Positions 33,600 through 47,469 of a stretch of DNA of 64,000 nucleotides are shown here, one piece after another. The stretch's first letter is position 1. The number at the start of each line of letters is the position of its first letter. The translations under genes and the position numbers were made by a program. Below the pieces are notes generated by a model. It was not told the DNA's origin and searched no databases. It saw nothing but the letters and a program-made list of their open reading frames with translations. The DNA is taken from NCBI GenBank assembly GCA_024180945.1, contig JAKSGN010000033.1, positions 2,232,001-2,296,000 on the forward strand, in the 5' to 3' direction. Source of the DNA: Macrophomina tecta. Lineage: Eukaryota > Ascomycota > Dothideomycetes > Botryosphaeriales > Botryosphaeriaceae.

Positions 33600-36500
33600 A
33601 ACGCTAACTAAGTAATATAATAAATGACGTTAATATAAATAATAACGGTCCTCTATAGCTAACTATAGCCGACCTCTTTTAGGTTATTTAAGACATGTAA
33701 GGCTAGATCGGCGAACTACGTAAATAACTCTAGAAGTAGACTAACGAGAATACCTAGCTCTATCGATAAATAGGCGAGCTTCGTAACTAAGCTACTTCGA
33801 TAACCCCTACCCTAGCACCCGTTTATACTTCGGTATTAACAACAACTTAATCTCCTAATAAAAGCACGAAGACGGCTAAGCTAGACCTATTCTACGATAA
33901 TCGAAAGAAGCTCTAGACTTTTCTTTTATAACTCGACTTATACTTCTTCTTTAACTCTAGAGACTTCTCTACTAATGATAAGAAGGTAATATTCGCTGCT
34001 ACCTATCTCCGCGATATTACGGTATAGTAGTTCGAGCCCTACCTTAGGGACCAGATAGAGAAAGAACTAGAAGTACGTAAGAAGGATACTAAGAAAGTCT
34101 TTAGAAGCTATAAGTACTTCGGAACTTAAATTAAATAAAGCTTTAGAGACCTCGACGAGGTTAATAAGGCCCGATAAGCCATTATAAATATCTACTAGAA
34201 GACCTTAGTAGCGAACTATACTATAGAATTCTAGAAGGCCATAGCGTACCTAGATGACTAGTCTAACCGCGCCCTTATAGACTACTACTACCGAGGACTT
34301 AAGGAAAGGGTTAAAGACTAACTTATAATATAAGACAACCCTAAGACCCTAGACGAGCTTATTAAGCTAGCTATTAAATATAATAACCGCCTCTTCGAGC
34401 GCTAATCTGAGAAGTATAAGGTAAACTACGAAGTAAATACTTCGCGCCTAGCGCGCTCTAGATATACTTAGGAAGGAGGAGATGCTATAGAGCTAGATAA
34501 TATTAACCGCCGGAACGACCCATCTAAAAAAAATAACTACTATAGGGGAAAGAACAACGGCTATAAGAAAAAACAACGTAAAGAATAGACCCTAGAGTAA
34601 AAATAAAGGTTCGAAAAAGAACTATACGTCTACTACGGTAAGACTTAGAAAAAGACACACTACTACCTTAAGAAGAATAAATAAGTCTCGGCTATAATAT
34701 AAGAACCGAAAAGCCGAGAAGTCTCTATAGTTACTAAGTAAGAAAACCCCTTCGCCGAATTCGATAAGTAATACGAAGAAAGCTAGAGCCCTAAGTATTA
34801 GAGGCTTAGCTAGATAGCCTACTATAATAATAACTATACTACTTACTAGAGCGACAAGAACGCTATAGGCTAGTACCCTAAGGAGCTATAACACGTTAAT
34901 ATAACTCTAAGAATAGAGGAAGAGCTTATTAAAGCCTTTTCTAATGACGAGGACCTAGTTAATAGCGATACGGGGGAACTATACGATAGTACTCTAGAGT
35001 TAAGCACGACTAACAATAAGTAATAGCAGGACGAAGCTATGCTTATAAGAATAACTAAATACCTAACCCGATACGGAGGGACACGCTGTATTACTAATAG
35101 CCTAGAGCCTACGGTCACCTGGATTCTAGGCCCTATAATTGACCTCGGGACGTAGTAATACAAGGTATAGTAAGGAAAGGTATATGCACACGTATAGTAA
35201 GATAATACCTAGAACCCCTAGAAAGAATTACTACTTAAGACGGCCGACAAACTCGTATTTTAGCTAGAAGATGAGGTATAGGGGGTATAATGATAGTAAG
35301 ACCTATAGTATCTTTATAATATAGCCTATACCCTCTACTAGTATAGTATAGTAACCAGGGACAGGGGCACCTTATAATAGGTACCCTACGAAAAATATGA
35401 TATGCTTACCTTCTAGTATTAGGTCCGAAACGGGTGGATCTACTAGAGACGACTAATTAAACATGGTAAATAGATGTAATAGAAAAACACCCTAATTCTA
35501 GTTAATGAATAAGACGAATATATCCGTTATAAAATAACGGAACGACCTATATTAAAAAACTAGACGGCTCCCCTAGATAGGGACCCTAGGAGGGGCCGTT
35601 AGATAGCTTTCTTAACTAGGTTATATATATAGCGAACGGAATTATACCTACTAGATTAAATCTATATCGACTTTTATATATTCTAGTTATATTCTACGGG
35701 AAAAAGGTAATAGCTATAATCGATAGCGGCGTATAAGGCATATTCGTTAATTCTAAGTTTATTATTAAGAACTAACTACCCTGGTAAGCTAAGAACTACC
35801 CTTATCGGCTAAATACGGTAGATAGCTCCCTAGTAGAATACGAAAATGGCTAGATACGAATTAAGATAGGGGAAGCACCCCTTATCGTCGGAAATTACCG
35901 AGAACGGATTAATCTTGACGTAATAATAATTCCCGGACACGATATTATCCTAGGGATATCGTGGCTAAAGACTCACGAGCTATATATTAGCTAGAGAATA
36001 GAGACTATTACGTTTTCTAATAAATACTATAGACGCTACCTCGCAACGGTTAGAAGAAGCTAATAGAGCTAGAAAAAAGCGCTAGAGCCTAAGAGCTAGA
36101 GCGGAACCTTTAAGCTAAGATAGCGGGATAATAACGTACCCATAGATATTAGAATTATTAGCTATCGAGCGCTAAAACTTATAATAAGATAAGGAGAAAA
36201 GGTCTATATAATTTACGTAAAACCTAGTAAGAACACTGAATAAAAAACTCTTATTCGTATAAAACGGGGCCTTATAGATAAGAATAGGGATAGCCTAAAG
36301 CTAGTTAGAGAAGACTGCCCCTAGCGGCTTAATAGATAGTACGGCTACCCGGATAAAGTAGATACTAGTCCCCTCGGGTATAAGAGCTATAATAATAAAG
36401 GTATTTCGGTAGCCGAGGTTAGCGTAGACCTTAGCGGAATTATAAGGCCTACTAAGGACAAATTAGCACCTATACCGGAATTAGAGATAGTTCTATAGAA

Positions 36501-39500
36501 GTTCTAAGATATACCGAGAATATTCTAAGAAAGAGGTAAGAAATAACTATAGAATTATAAGATACCTCTACTCCCGGGAATATAACCTACTTTTAAGCCT
36601 ATTTACTTCTTGTCTAAGACAGAGGCTGAAGTATTACGGGAATATATTAATAAAAACCTAGAACGAGGATATATACGACCCTTATAGTCACTGATAGAAT
36701 ACCCTATCCTATTTATTTCTAAGAAAAATAGTAAGCTCCGCCTCTACGTCGACTATAGATAGCTAAATAATATTACGATAAAAAACCGATACCTATTACC
36801 TCGTATTAATAAATTATAGAATAAGCTTCGTAACGCTAAGTTCTTTACGAAACTAGATCTTTGAGAAGGTTACTACCTAGTCCGTATTAAGAAAGGAGAA
36901 GAATAGAAGACGGCATTTTAACCGCGATTCGAATATTACGAGTATACGGTAATACCTTTTAGGCTTACTAACGTACCGGCTACCTTCTAGAGTCTAGTTA
37001 ACGATACTTTATATTTGTATTTAGATATATTCGCCTTGGCTTACCTAGATAATATCCTAATATACTTAGAGACACTCGAGGTATATACCGAGTACGTAAG
37101 AAAAGTCCTAAAGGTCTTAAACGAGCGAAATCTCTAAGTAGCCCTAGAAAAGAGCGAATAATATACCTAAAAGATAGAATACCTAGGGTTTATTATTACC
37201 CTAGGATATATTAGTATAGACGATAAGAAACTAGACGTAATTAGAGACTAGCCTATACCGTAAACCGTTAGAGAAGTATAATTCTTTCTTAGATTTACTA
37301 ACTTCTACCGGAAGTTTATTATAAACTACGCTAAAATAGCGGTACCTCTAACCGATATTACTAAGAAAGAATATGGGTTTATATAGAAAGAAAGATAGTG
37401 ATAAGCGTTCGACTTACTAAAGTAGATATTTATAGAAGCACCAGTTCTAGGGCCCTATACCTAGATCTACCGATTACGGTAGAAACCGACGCTTTAGACT
37501 ACGCTATAGAAGCCGTACTTAGTTAGCTAGACGAAGAAGGCCGACTATATTTTATCGCCTACTACTTAAGAAAAATAACACTTACTAAAAAGAACTACGA
37601 CGTTTACAATAAAGAACTCTTAGCTATAGTTACGGCTTTTAAAGAGTAGAGATACTACCTCGAAGGCGCTAAATACTAGGTCATAGTCTACTACGACTAT
37701 AAGAACCTCTCGCACTTTACTACTACTAAGGAATTAAACCAACGATAGGTCCGGTAGGCTAAAGAGCTAGCATTCTATAATATAAAGATTACCTATAGAA
37801 AGGAATCTAAGAATGCTCGCGTAGACGCACTAAGTAGATGAGCCGACTACGTCGAAAAGAAGCTAGGTCTATAACCTATAATACTTAATACGTAGGAAGA
37901 CGGGTCTTTTATATCTACTAGCCGTAGCTGCTAGATTATAGCTATTTATAGCCTAGAATAAACGTAGCTTAAAGAAGGACTAGACGACTCGCTTACTCTA
38001 GTTAGACTATTCGCCCTAGCGATATGCCTCGAAGGCAACGAATAGGAGCAGAAGATCTAAGAAGTCTAACGTAGATAACGTAACGGCTTAAGAAATTAGA
38101 GAACTCGATAACGACCCCCGAGTAACTAAAAACGTAGATAGCATAACTCTATTTTTAGAATTAGTCTACGTTTTGGTTAAACTACGAAAAGAGCTCGTAA
38201 AGGATATATACGAAGCCCTAGTACACGGTTATTAAGAAATAGATAAGATAATAGAGCGAATTATAAAAAGCTACTACTTTCTAGGACTAAGAAGAACCGT
38301 TTAACAGGTAGTCTCGTAATATAATCTTTATATTAAAAGTAAGGCCGCGAGGTATATACCCTATGAACTACTTTAGCCGCTACTGATACTGAAGTACCCT
38401 TAATAATCTATCTCGCTAGACTTTATTACGGACCTATCTAAGTCAGAAGAACCGCTTACTAAGATTAAATATAACTCGATTCTAGTTATCGTAGATAGAA
38501 TAATAAAGTACGTATACTATTTACTATATCTTAAGACGGTAAATATAAAAGAACTCGCCTATACATTTTTTAGAATAATCCTTAGTAATCACAGGTTACT
38601 AAAAGAGCTCGTGTTAGAGAAAAATTAGCTATTTATATTCCGATTCTAGTAGATGCTTACCCGCTAGCTTAAAGCTAAGTATAAGCTCTTAACTATAGTA
38701 CACCCTTAAACGAACGAATAGATAAAACGGACGAATTAGATGCTAGAATAGTATCTATACTACTACCTTAATTATGTATAAGATAATTAGGTCGAGCTAT
38801 TACCGCTCATATAGTTCGCGTATAATAGCTCGAAAGCATTAGCTATATAAGAATCCCCGTTCTACGCTAACTACGGTTATAAGCCTATAGCTTATAAAGA
38901 GCCCGTACTAAATAAATCCCTATCCTAAAAAGAAATCCTTAAAGTAGACTAGCTAAAGGCACTCTACGAATAATTATACCTAGACTTCGAATTCGTAGCC
39001 CTATAAATAGGTAAATACTATAATAGACGGCACTAGGAGGTACTAAAGCTAAAGGAGGGGAATAAAGTTTACCTTCTTAGAAAAAATATTAAGATAAAAT
39101 GGCCGAATAATAAATTAGACTTTAAGAAAATCGGACTATTCGAAATTAAAGAATAGATTAGAAAGGTTAATTTCCGCCTTAGATTACCTAATACTATACG
39201 AATATACTCTATATTTTACGTCTTTCTTCTCAAACCGGCACCAGAAAACACCGCGCTATTACGCTAAACAGAAGAAATACTACCGAAAAACCTAAACGCC
39301 GACGAAAATATAGACTAGGATGTAGAATAAGTCTTAGACAGCGGCTATATTAATAGTTAATTTTGATACCTCCTTAAATAGAAAGGAGACTAGGATAATA
39401 CCTAGAAACTATCGGAACTCTATAACTATTAAGAGCTTATTAATAAGTTCTATCGCTAAAATCTAGATCGACTAACACCGCCGACTCGTTATATACGAAG

Positions 39501-39541
39501 GACCTAAAATCGAAGTTAGAAAACGGAGATAACCACGCCTA
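33600..39541 (+). pseudogene. RIP-degraded gag-pol of Gypsy-1 copy C
   Basis: Full domain series. Gag begins near 33600 with a coiled-coil-like region once TAG/TAA are read as Gln (IADLF.VI.DM.G.IGELRK), then DLDEVNKAR, then a zinc knuckle (about 34620-34680). Protease is at about 35710 (IDSG intact), RT at about 36600-37250 (YLDNILIYLE near 37045), RNase H at about 37450-37850, integrase at about 38200-39100 and the chromodomain at about 39335-39460 (YLLK.KGDWDNTWKLS). It shows the same type of stops as the other copies, at partly different sites. Not translatable. Confidence 0.9.
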
Positions 39542-40175
39542 ATTAACTAGACCGAAATTCTCGGGAGGCGCAGAACCCGAACTAATGCTAGAAGACCTAA
39601 TAGATTAGAACGACCCTATAACGTTATTAGCTAAGGTATTGCTATGTAAACGCTTTGGCGATCATTTCTTCTTGGTATTTTTAGGGTTTACGGGCTCCCT
39701 AGCCTCGCGAGCCGACTTAAGATAGTTTAACTTCTTTAACTTCTCTACGGTCATAGCCTTCTTCGAGAGTATTAAATAAGTACGACGCTCTAAAAGATTC
39801 TCCTATTTCTCTAAATAAGATAAACGGGCTATTACGGCCTATATAGCCTTACGAGCCTCTTCTTAGTCCGTACGTACTTTAGCGCGCGCCCGATCGAGAC
39901 GGTCAACTAGAGTCAAATATTAGTAATAGTAAAAGACGATAGAAATAGAATATATAGTCTATAGCATCGAGACCCCTACTATCGTAAGTAGTCCGACTAT
40001 AATAAGTATACTCTCTATAACAAAAAGAACTCTTAATATCTATTTAGTACTCTACGGGCTTACCCTTAGAAGCTAGGAGTAAATAAGAAGAATAAGAAAC
40101 GAATATCTTATAGTCCTTATAATTAATACGCTTACCTAGAAGAACCTATTTAGTACGCTTACGTTTTGGAGGTAT
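39539..40175 (-). pseudogene. Antisense accessory gene of Gypsy-1 copy C (two exons, coiled coil)
   Basis: Minus strand, opposite to pol. Start at 40175 is ATA (former ATG) followed by CCTCCAAAACGTAAGCG (PPKRKR). Exon 1 is 40175-39980 (196 nt), the intron 39979-39907 (73 nt, GTAGGG to GACTCTAG with TTACTAAT inside, phase 1) and exon 2 39906-39539 with 121 codons before TAG. Exon 2 is clearly coiled-coil-like (LERRTYLILSKKAMTVEKL) and contains the conserved NPKNTKK and LANN segments. Exon 1 holds FCYREYTYYSRTTYD, a probable damaged Cys motif. Lengths differ from other copies only by multiples of three, so the frame has been maintained. Confidence 0.75.
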
Positions 40176-40276
40176 CGTAAAAATTTACTAAAAAAAAGAA
40201 AGAAAGAATAAGGGAAACCTAAGATATAGACGAACGAATAAATCTTCGGGCCGAAGATCCTTAAGAGGGGGGATAG

Positions 40277-41019
40277 TATTACGAACCCTAGGATATAAGG
40301 GCTTTATAACCCTATAGGCGGAAAGCCCGTATAGGAAAAGGCACCGTAGGGGCTAGAAACTTATAAAAATGATAGAACCGCACTATTAGTACGCCCGTAC
40401 GGGAAAACCGGCCTTAAGGAAAGACGGCGCGTACGGGCCTAGGTAAGATAGTAATAGAAGCCCGCACGGGAGCGACGCCCGTGTAGTATAGTGACTATCT
40501 AGAAGAATAGTAGGACCGAGTTCCCGTAGAGAAAAGACACCTATAGAAAAAGAGTATAGATCTAGGAAACCGACTTCGGATATAAGGAACGGATAAAGAG
40601 AATATCGAATATATCGTCCGCTTATTAGAGTAGAAGTTAAGTTCTAGAAAATAGGCCTTAGCGCCTAAGTTACGTAGGACCTACCGGGCCTACTAGATAA
40701 TAAAGAATTACGACTATTCTCTATAATACTTAGATAACTAAGGATACTAACTATTTACTACTATCTATAGATTACTATATATTTTCTATAGTACATAGAT
40801 ATACTTCTTAGATAGCACTTTAACCTTCGTAGTTAATTTAAAGTTCCAATACAACCCTATTAGAGGTAACAAGCCTAACGCGCACCGCGTATTAATATAT
40901 TACGTAATTACTACTATCGTTCTAATCCTTTACCCTTCTCTTATTTTTTAAGGTAAACCCTTTAGCTACCTAACCCTACTAGGCGATTCTAAAGCCTAGT
41001 AGAAGAGGCTGCCGTTACA
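40277..41019 (+). repeat. 3' LTR of Gypsy-1 copy C
   Basis: 743 bp, from TATTACGAACCC to GCTGCCGTTACA, preceded by the purine tract AAGAGGGGGGATAG. Confidence 0.92.
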
Positions 41020-41069
41020 AAAGAATACTTAATAATAAGATAGTATTACTTAATACTTAACGCTAACTA

Positions 41070-44000
41070 TGTAATATAATAAATAACGTTAATATAAATA
41101 ATAACGGTCTCCTATAGCTAACTATAGCCGACCTCTTTTAGGTTATTTAAGACATATAAGGCTAGATTAGCGAACTACGTAAATAACTCTAGAAGTAGAC
41201 TAACGAGAACACCTAGCTCTATTAATAAATAGATAAACTTCATAACTAAGCTATTCCGATAATCTCTATTCTAGCACTCGTTTATATTTCTATATTAATA
41301 ACGACTCAACCTCCTAATAAAAGCACGAAGACGGCTAAGCTAGATCTATTCTATAATAACTAAAAGAAGCTCTAGACCTTCTTCTTATAATTTAACCTAT
41401 ACTTCTTTTTTAACTCTAGAGACTTCCCTACTAACGATAAAAAGGTAATATTTATAGCTACCTATCTCTACGATATTATAGTATAGTAGTTTAAGCCCTA
41501 CCTTAGAGACCGAATAAAAAAGAAACTAAAAGTATATAAGAAGAATACTAAGAAAGTCTTTAGTAGCTATAAGAACTTTATAGCTTAAATTAAGTAAAGC
41601 TTTAAAGACCTCGATGAGGTTAATAAGACCCGATAAGCTATTATAAATATCTACTAAAAGACCTTAGTAGCAGACTATACTATAGAATTCTAAAAGGCCG
41701 TAGCGTACCTAGATAACTAGTTTAACTGCACACTTATAAACTACTACTACCGAGGACTTAAGGAAAGGGTTAAAGACTAACTTATAATATAAGATAATTC
41801 TAAGACCCTAGATAAGCTTATTAAGCTAGCTATTAAATACGATAACCGCCTCTTCGAGCGCTAATCCGAGAAGTATAAGATAAACTATAAAGCTAATACT
41901 TCGCGCCTAGCGCGCCCTAGATACACTTAGAAAAGAGAAGATACTATAAAACTAGATAATATTAACCGCCGAAACGACCTACCTAAAAGGGATAACTACT
42001 ATAGAAAAAAAAATAATAGCTATAAGAGAAAACAACGTAAAGAATAGACCTTAGAGTAAAAATAAAGGTTCGAAAAAGAACTATATATCTACTATAGTAA
42101 GACTTAGAAAAAGACACACTACTACCTTAAGAAGAATAAATAAGTCTCGGCCACGATATAAGAACTGAAAAGCTAAGAAGTCTCTATAATTACTAAGTAA
42201 GAAAACCCCTTTACCGAATTTAATAAGTAATACGAAGAAAGCTAGAGTTCTAAGTATTAAAGGCTTAGCTAGATAGCCTATTATGATAATAACTACGCTA
42301 TTTACTAAAGTAATAAGGACGCTATAGGCTAGTATTCTAAGAAGCTATAATACGTTAATACGACTCTAAGAGTAGAGAAAGAGCTTATTAAAGTTTTTTC
42401 TAATAATAAGAACCTAGTCAATAGCGATACGGGGAAACTATACGATAGTATTCTAGAATTAAGCACGACCGATAATAAATAATAGTAGAATGAAGCTATA
42501 CTTATAAGAATAACTAAATACCTAACCTAATACGGAGAGATACGCCGTGTTACTAATAGCCTAGAGCCTACAGTTACCTAGATTCTAGGCCCTATAATTA
42601 ACCTTAGAACGCAGCAATATAAGGTATAGTAAGAAAAAGTATATGCTATTATAGGGTAGAAGGCAGGTAAGCTGGTTAAGGTGAGAATAGTTCTTCTTAT
42701 ATAAAGGACAGGACTTTGAGGGGCGGCTTAAGGGGAGGGCTCTGATTGGCGTATTAGAAGGAGGCCCTCCACTATAAGTAGACTTTATAACACGGCTACG
42801 GGAGTATAATAGAAACAACGACAACAGGTAACGTTTACTAGAGCAGAACGAAGCAGGACAACCCTTATTAGGAGGGAGTTTAACCAACGGGCACTACTTC
42901 GCGGCGCACTTACGGGGTACGTAGAAGCGGTGATTCTTCTTTTTCTTTTGGAATAGGTTCTTTTGGTTTTGGTATTCTACTCGATCGCCTATGAGACGCT
43001 ATATAATAGAGTCATTTTAGACTCTTCTTTTATCCCTCCTTGCCTCTTATACGGTTCTAGCCACCTTTGCCCTCTGGCTTACTGGACGCTCTTTTGCAGA
43101 GCGTCCCTCCCGTTAACAACGCACGCGTATAGTAAGATAACACCTAGAACCCCTAGAAAGAATTACTACTCGAAATAGCTAACGAACTCGTATCCTAGCT
43201 AAAGAACGAGGTATAGGGGGTACGACGATAGTAAGATCTATAATATCTTCGTAATATAGCCTATACCCTCTATTAGTACGGTATAGTAACTAGAGATAGA
43301 AGTACCTTATAATAGATATTCTATAAAAAATACGATATACCTACCTTCTAGTATTAGATCTAAAATGAGTGGATCTACTAGAGACGATTAATTAAGTATA
43401 ATAGATAGATATAATAGAAAAATACCCTAGTTCCGGTTAAGAAATAGAACGAGTACATCTATTATAAAATAACGAGACGACCTATATTAAAAAACTAGAC
43501 GGCTCCCCTAGATAAGAATTCTAGGAGGGGCCGTTAAATAGGTCTCTTAATTAGATTATACGTATAGTAAACGGAATTATACCTACTAGATTAAATCTAT
43601 ACCGACTTTTATATATCCTAGTTACATTCTATGGGAAAAAGGCGATAGCTATAATTAATAGCGGCGTATAAGGCGTATTTATTAATTCTAAATTTATTAT
43701 TAAGAACTAACTATTCTAGTAAGCTAAGAATTATTCTTATTAGCTAAGTACGGTAGATGGCTCCCTAGCGAAATACGAAAATAGCTAGATATAAATTAAG
43801 ATAGAAAAAGTACCCCTTACTATTAGAAATTACTGAGAATAGATTAACCTTAATGTAATAATAATCCCTAGATATAACATTATCCTCGAAATATTATAGC
43901 TAAAGACCTACGAGCCGTATATTAGCTAGAGAATAAAGACTATTACGTTTTTTAATAAATACTATAGACGCTACCTCGCAACGGTAAGAAGAAGCTAATA

Positions 44001-47000
44001 AAGCTAGAAGAAAATACTAAAGTCTAAGAGCTAGAGCGGAATCTCTGAGCTAAGACGACGGGATAACTATGTACCCATAGATATTAAGACTATTAGCTAT
44101 CGAGCGCTAAAACTTATAATAAGACGAGGAGAAAAGGCCTATATAATTTACGTAAAACCTAGTAAGAACACTGAGCAAAAAACTCTTACTCGTATAAAAT
44201 AGGGCCTTACAGATAAGGATAAGGATAGCCTAAAGCTAGTTAAAGAAGACTATTCCTAGAGACTTAATAGATAGTATAGCTATCTAGATAAAGTAAGTAC
44301 TAGTTTCCTCGGGTATAAGAGCTATAATAATAAAGGTATTTTAGTAGCCGAGGTTAGCGTAGACCTTAGCGGAATTATAAGGCCTACTATAAATAAATTA
44401 GTATCTATACTAGAATTAGAGACGGTTTTATAAGAGTTTTAGAATACACTAAAAATATTCTAAGAAAGAGGTAAAGAATAACTACTAAAGTATTAGCTAT
44501 AAAATTACGAGATACTTCTACTCCCGGGAATATAATCTACTTTTAAGCCTATTTACTCCTTATCTAAGATAGAGGCTAAAGCACTACGGGAATATATTAA
44601 TAAAAACCTAGAACGAGGATATATATGACTCTTATAGTCGCCGGTAAAATATTCTATTCTATTCGTTTTAAAAAAGAATAGTAAGCTCCGTCTCTATATT
44701 AACTACCGATAGCTAAATAATATTATAGTTAAGAACCAATACCTACTACCCCGTATTAATAAATTATAGGATAAGCTTCGCAACGCTAAGTTCTTTATAA
44801 AACTAGATCTCTAAGAAGGTTACTACCTAGTCTATATTAAGAAAAATAAAGAATAGAAGATAGCATTCTAAACGCGATTCGAATATTACAAGTATACAGT
44901 AATATCTTTTAGGCTTACTAACGTACCGACTACCTTCTAGAGCTTAGTTAATAATATTCTACGTTCGTATTTAGACGTATTCGCCTTGGCTTACCTAGAC
45001 GATATCCTAATATACTCGGAGACACTCGAGGAGTATACTAAGCATATAAGAAAAGTTCTAAAGGCCTTAGATAAACGAAATCTCTAAGTAGCCCTAGAAA
45101 AGAGCGAATAGTATATATAAAGAATAGAATACCTAGGGTTTATTATTATTCTAGAATATATCAGTATAGACGATAAGAAACTAGACGTAATTAGAGACTA
45201 GCTAATACCGCGAATCGTTAAAGAAGTATAATCTTTTCTTAGATTTACTAACTTCTACTAGAAGTTTATTATAAACTACGCTAAGTTAGCGGTACCTCTA
45301 ACCGATATTACTAAGAAAGAATATAGGTTTATATAGAGAGAAAGATAATAACGAGCGTTCGACTTACTAAAGTAGATATTTATAAAAGCACTAATTCTAG
45401 AACTCTATAACCCGGATCTACTAATTACGGTAGAAACCAATGCTTTAGACTACGCTATAGAAGCCATACTTAGTTAGCTAGATAAAGAAGATAAACTATA
45501 CCCTATTATCTACTACTTAAGAAAAATAATACTTATCGAAAAGAACTCTTAGCTATAGTTACGGCTTTTAAAGAATAGAGATACTACCTTAAAGACGCTA
45601 AGTATTAGGTTATAGTCTACTATAACTATAAGAACCTCTCGCACTTTACTACTACTAAGAAATTAAACTAACGATAAGTTTAGTAGGCTAAAGAGCTAGT
45701 GTCCTATAATATAAAGATTACCTATAGAAAGAAATCTAAGAACGCTCGCGTAAATGCGCTAAGTAGACGAGCTAACTATATTAAAGAAAAACTAGGTCTA
45801 TAACTTATAATACTTAATATGTAGGAGAACGGGTCTTTTATACCTACTAGTCGTAGCCGCTAGATTATAGCTATTTATAGCCTAGAATAAACGTAGCTTA
45901 AGAAAGAACTAGATAACTCACTTATTCTAATTAGACTATTTACCCTAGCGATATGCCTCGAAGGTAACGAATAGGAGTAGAAGATCTAAGAAGTCTACAT
46001 AGCTAACGTAATAGCTTAAGAAATCGAAGAACTTAATAATAACCCCCGAGTAACTAGAAATGTAGACGGTACTATTTTATTTTTAGAACTAGTCTACGTT
46101 CCATTTAAACTACGGGACGAGCTTATAAAGAATATATATAAAGCCCTAGCACACGGTTATTAAGGGATAGATAAAACGATAGAGTGAATTACGAGAAGCT
46201 ACTACTTTCTAGGGCTAAGAAGAACTGTCTAACGGGTAGTCTCGTACTATAATCTTTGTATTAGAAGTAAGGCCGCGAGATATATACCCTACGGACTACT
46301 TTAGCCGCTATTGGTACCTAAGTGCCCTTAGTAATCTATCTCGCTAGACTTTATTACGGACCTACCTAAGTTAGAAGAACTACTTACTAAGGTTAAGTAT
46401 AACTTAATTCTAGTTATCGTCGATAGAATAATAAAGTACGTATACTACTTACTATATCTTAAGACGGTAAATGCGGAAGAACTCGCCTATATATTTCTTA
46501 GAATAATCCTTGGTAACTATAGGTTACTAGAAGAGCTCGTGTTGAATAAAAATTAGCTATTTATATTCCGATTCTAGCAGACGCTTACCCGCTAGCTTAG
46601 AGTAAAGTATAAGCTCTCGACTACGGCACATCTATAAATAGATAGATAGATAGAACGAACGAATTAAATACTAGAATAGTACTTATACTACTACCTTAAT
46701 TACGTATAAGATAATTAGGTCGAGCTACTACCGCTCGTATAGTTCGCGTATAATAGCTTAAAAGCGTTAGCTATGTAAGAATCCCCGTTCTACACTAACT
46801 ATGGTTATAAGCCTATAGCTTATAAAGAGCCTATACTAAGCGAATTCCTAGCCTAAAAAGAAATTCTTAAAGTAGACTAGCTAAAGACACTCTATAAATA
46901 ATTATACCTAGACCTTAAATTCGTAGCCCTATAAATAGGTAAATACTATAATAAATAGCACTAGAAGGCACTAAAGCTAAAAGAGGGGAATAAAGTTTAC

Positions 47001-47469
47001 CTCCTTAGAAAAAATATTAAGACAAAACAGCCGAATAATAAATTAGACTTTAAGAAAATCGGACTATTTAAAATTAAAGAATAGATTAGAAAGATTAATT
47101 TCTACCTTAGATTATCTAATACTATACGAATATATTCTATATTTTACGTCTTACTCCTCGAACCGGAACTAGAAAACGCCACGCTATTACGCTAAACGAA
47201 AGAAATACTACTGGAAAATCTAGACGCTGACGAAAATATAGACTAGAATGTAGAATAAGTCCTAGATAGCGGCTATATTAATAGTTAATTCCGATACCTC
47301 CTTAAATAGAAAGGAGACTAGGATAATACCTAGAAACTACTAAAACTATATGACTATTAAGAACTTATTAATAAGTTCTATTACTAAAATCTAGATCGAC
47401 TAATACCGCCGACTCGTCATACACGAAGAACCCGAAATTAAAATTAATAAATAAAGATAACCGTGCCTA
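41070..47469 (+). pseudogene. RIP-degraded gag-pol of Gypsy-1 copy D
   Basis: Same polyprotein order as copy C, interrupted in the gag/protease region by the solo LTR at 42647-43118. The RT active site is intact as [10 protein letters not shown] near 45000. RNase H is partly deleted near 45540. Integrase is at about 46100-47000 and the chromodomain at about 47265-47390. The segment of about 46166-46797 is nearly identical to copy A, unlike the rest. Numerous RIP-type stops. Confidence 0.9.
42647..43118 (+). mobile_element. Solo LTR of an unrelated retrotransposon, little mutated
   Basis: About 472 bp from TATTATAGGGTAG to CCCGTTAACA, absent at the same place in copies A and C. Copy A reads TATACGCACGCG without interruption; here the flanks are ATGC (42643-42646) and ACGC (43119-43122), a 4-bp near-match duplication. 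It keeps CpA and TpG and contains a TATATAAAGG promoter-like sequence (about 42700). Terminal TGTTA/TAACA symmetry is inferred, with TG mutated to TA at the left end. The open frames across it are chance frames. Orientation is uncertain. Confidence 0.7.

Larger units (their letters stand above)
32778..41019 (+). mobile_element. Gypsy-1 copy C, full length, nested in copy D
   Basis: 8,242-bp element with two 743-bp LTRs (32778-33520 and 40277-41019). The flanks GAAGA (32773-32777) and AAAGA (41020-41024) are a near-match target duplication in the leader of copy D. The two LTRs differ at many C/T and G/A sites, each mutated independently, so LTR divergence cannot date the insertion. Confidence 0.93.

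Noticed and set aside
42585..43178. Open frames across the 42.6-43.1 kb insertion
   Set aside because: They cross the borders of the solo LTR and are absent from the empty site in other copies.
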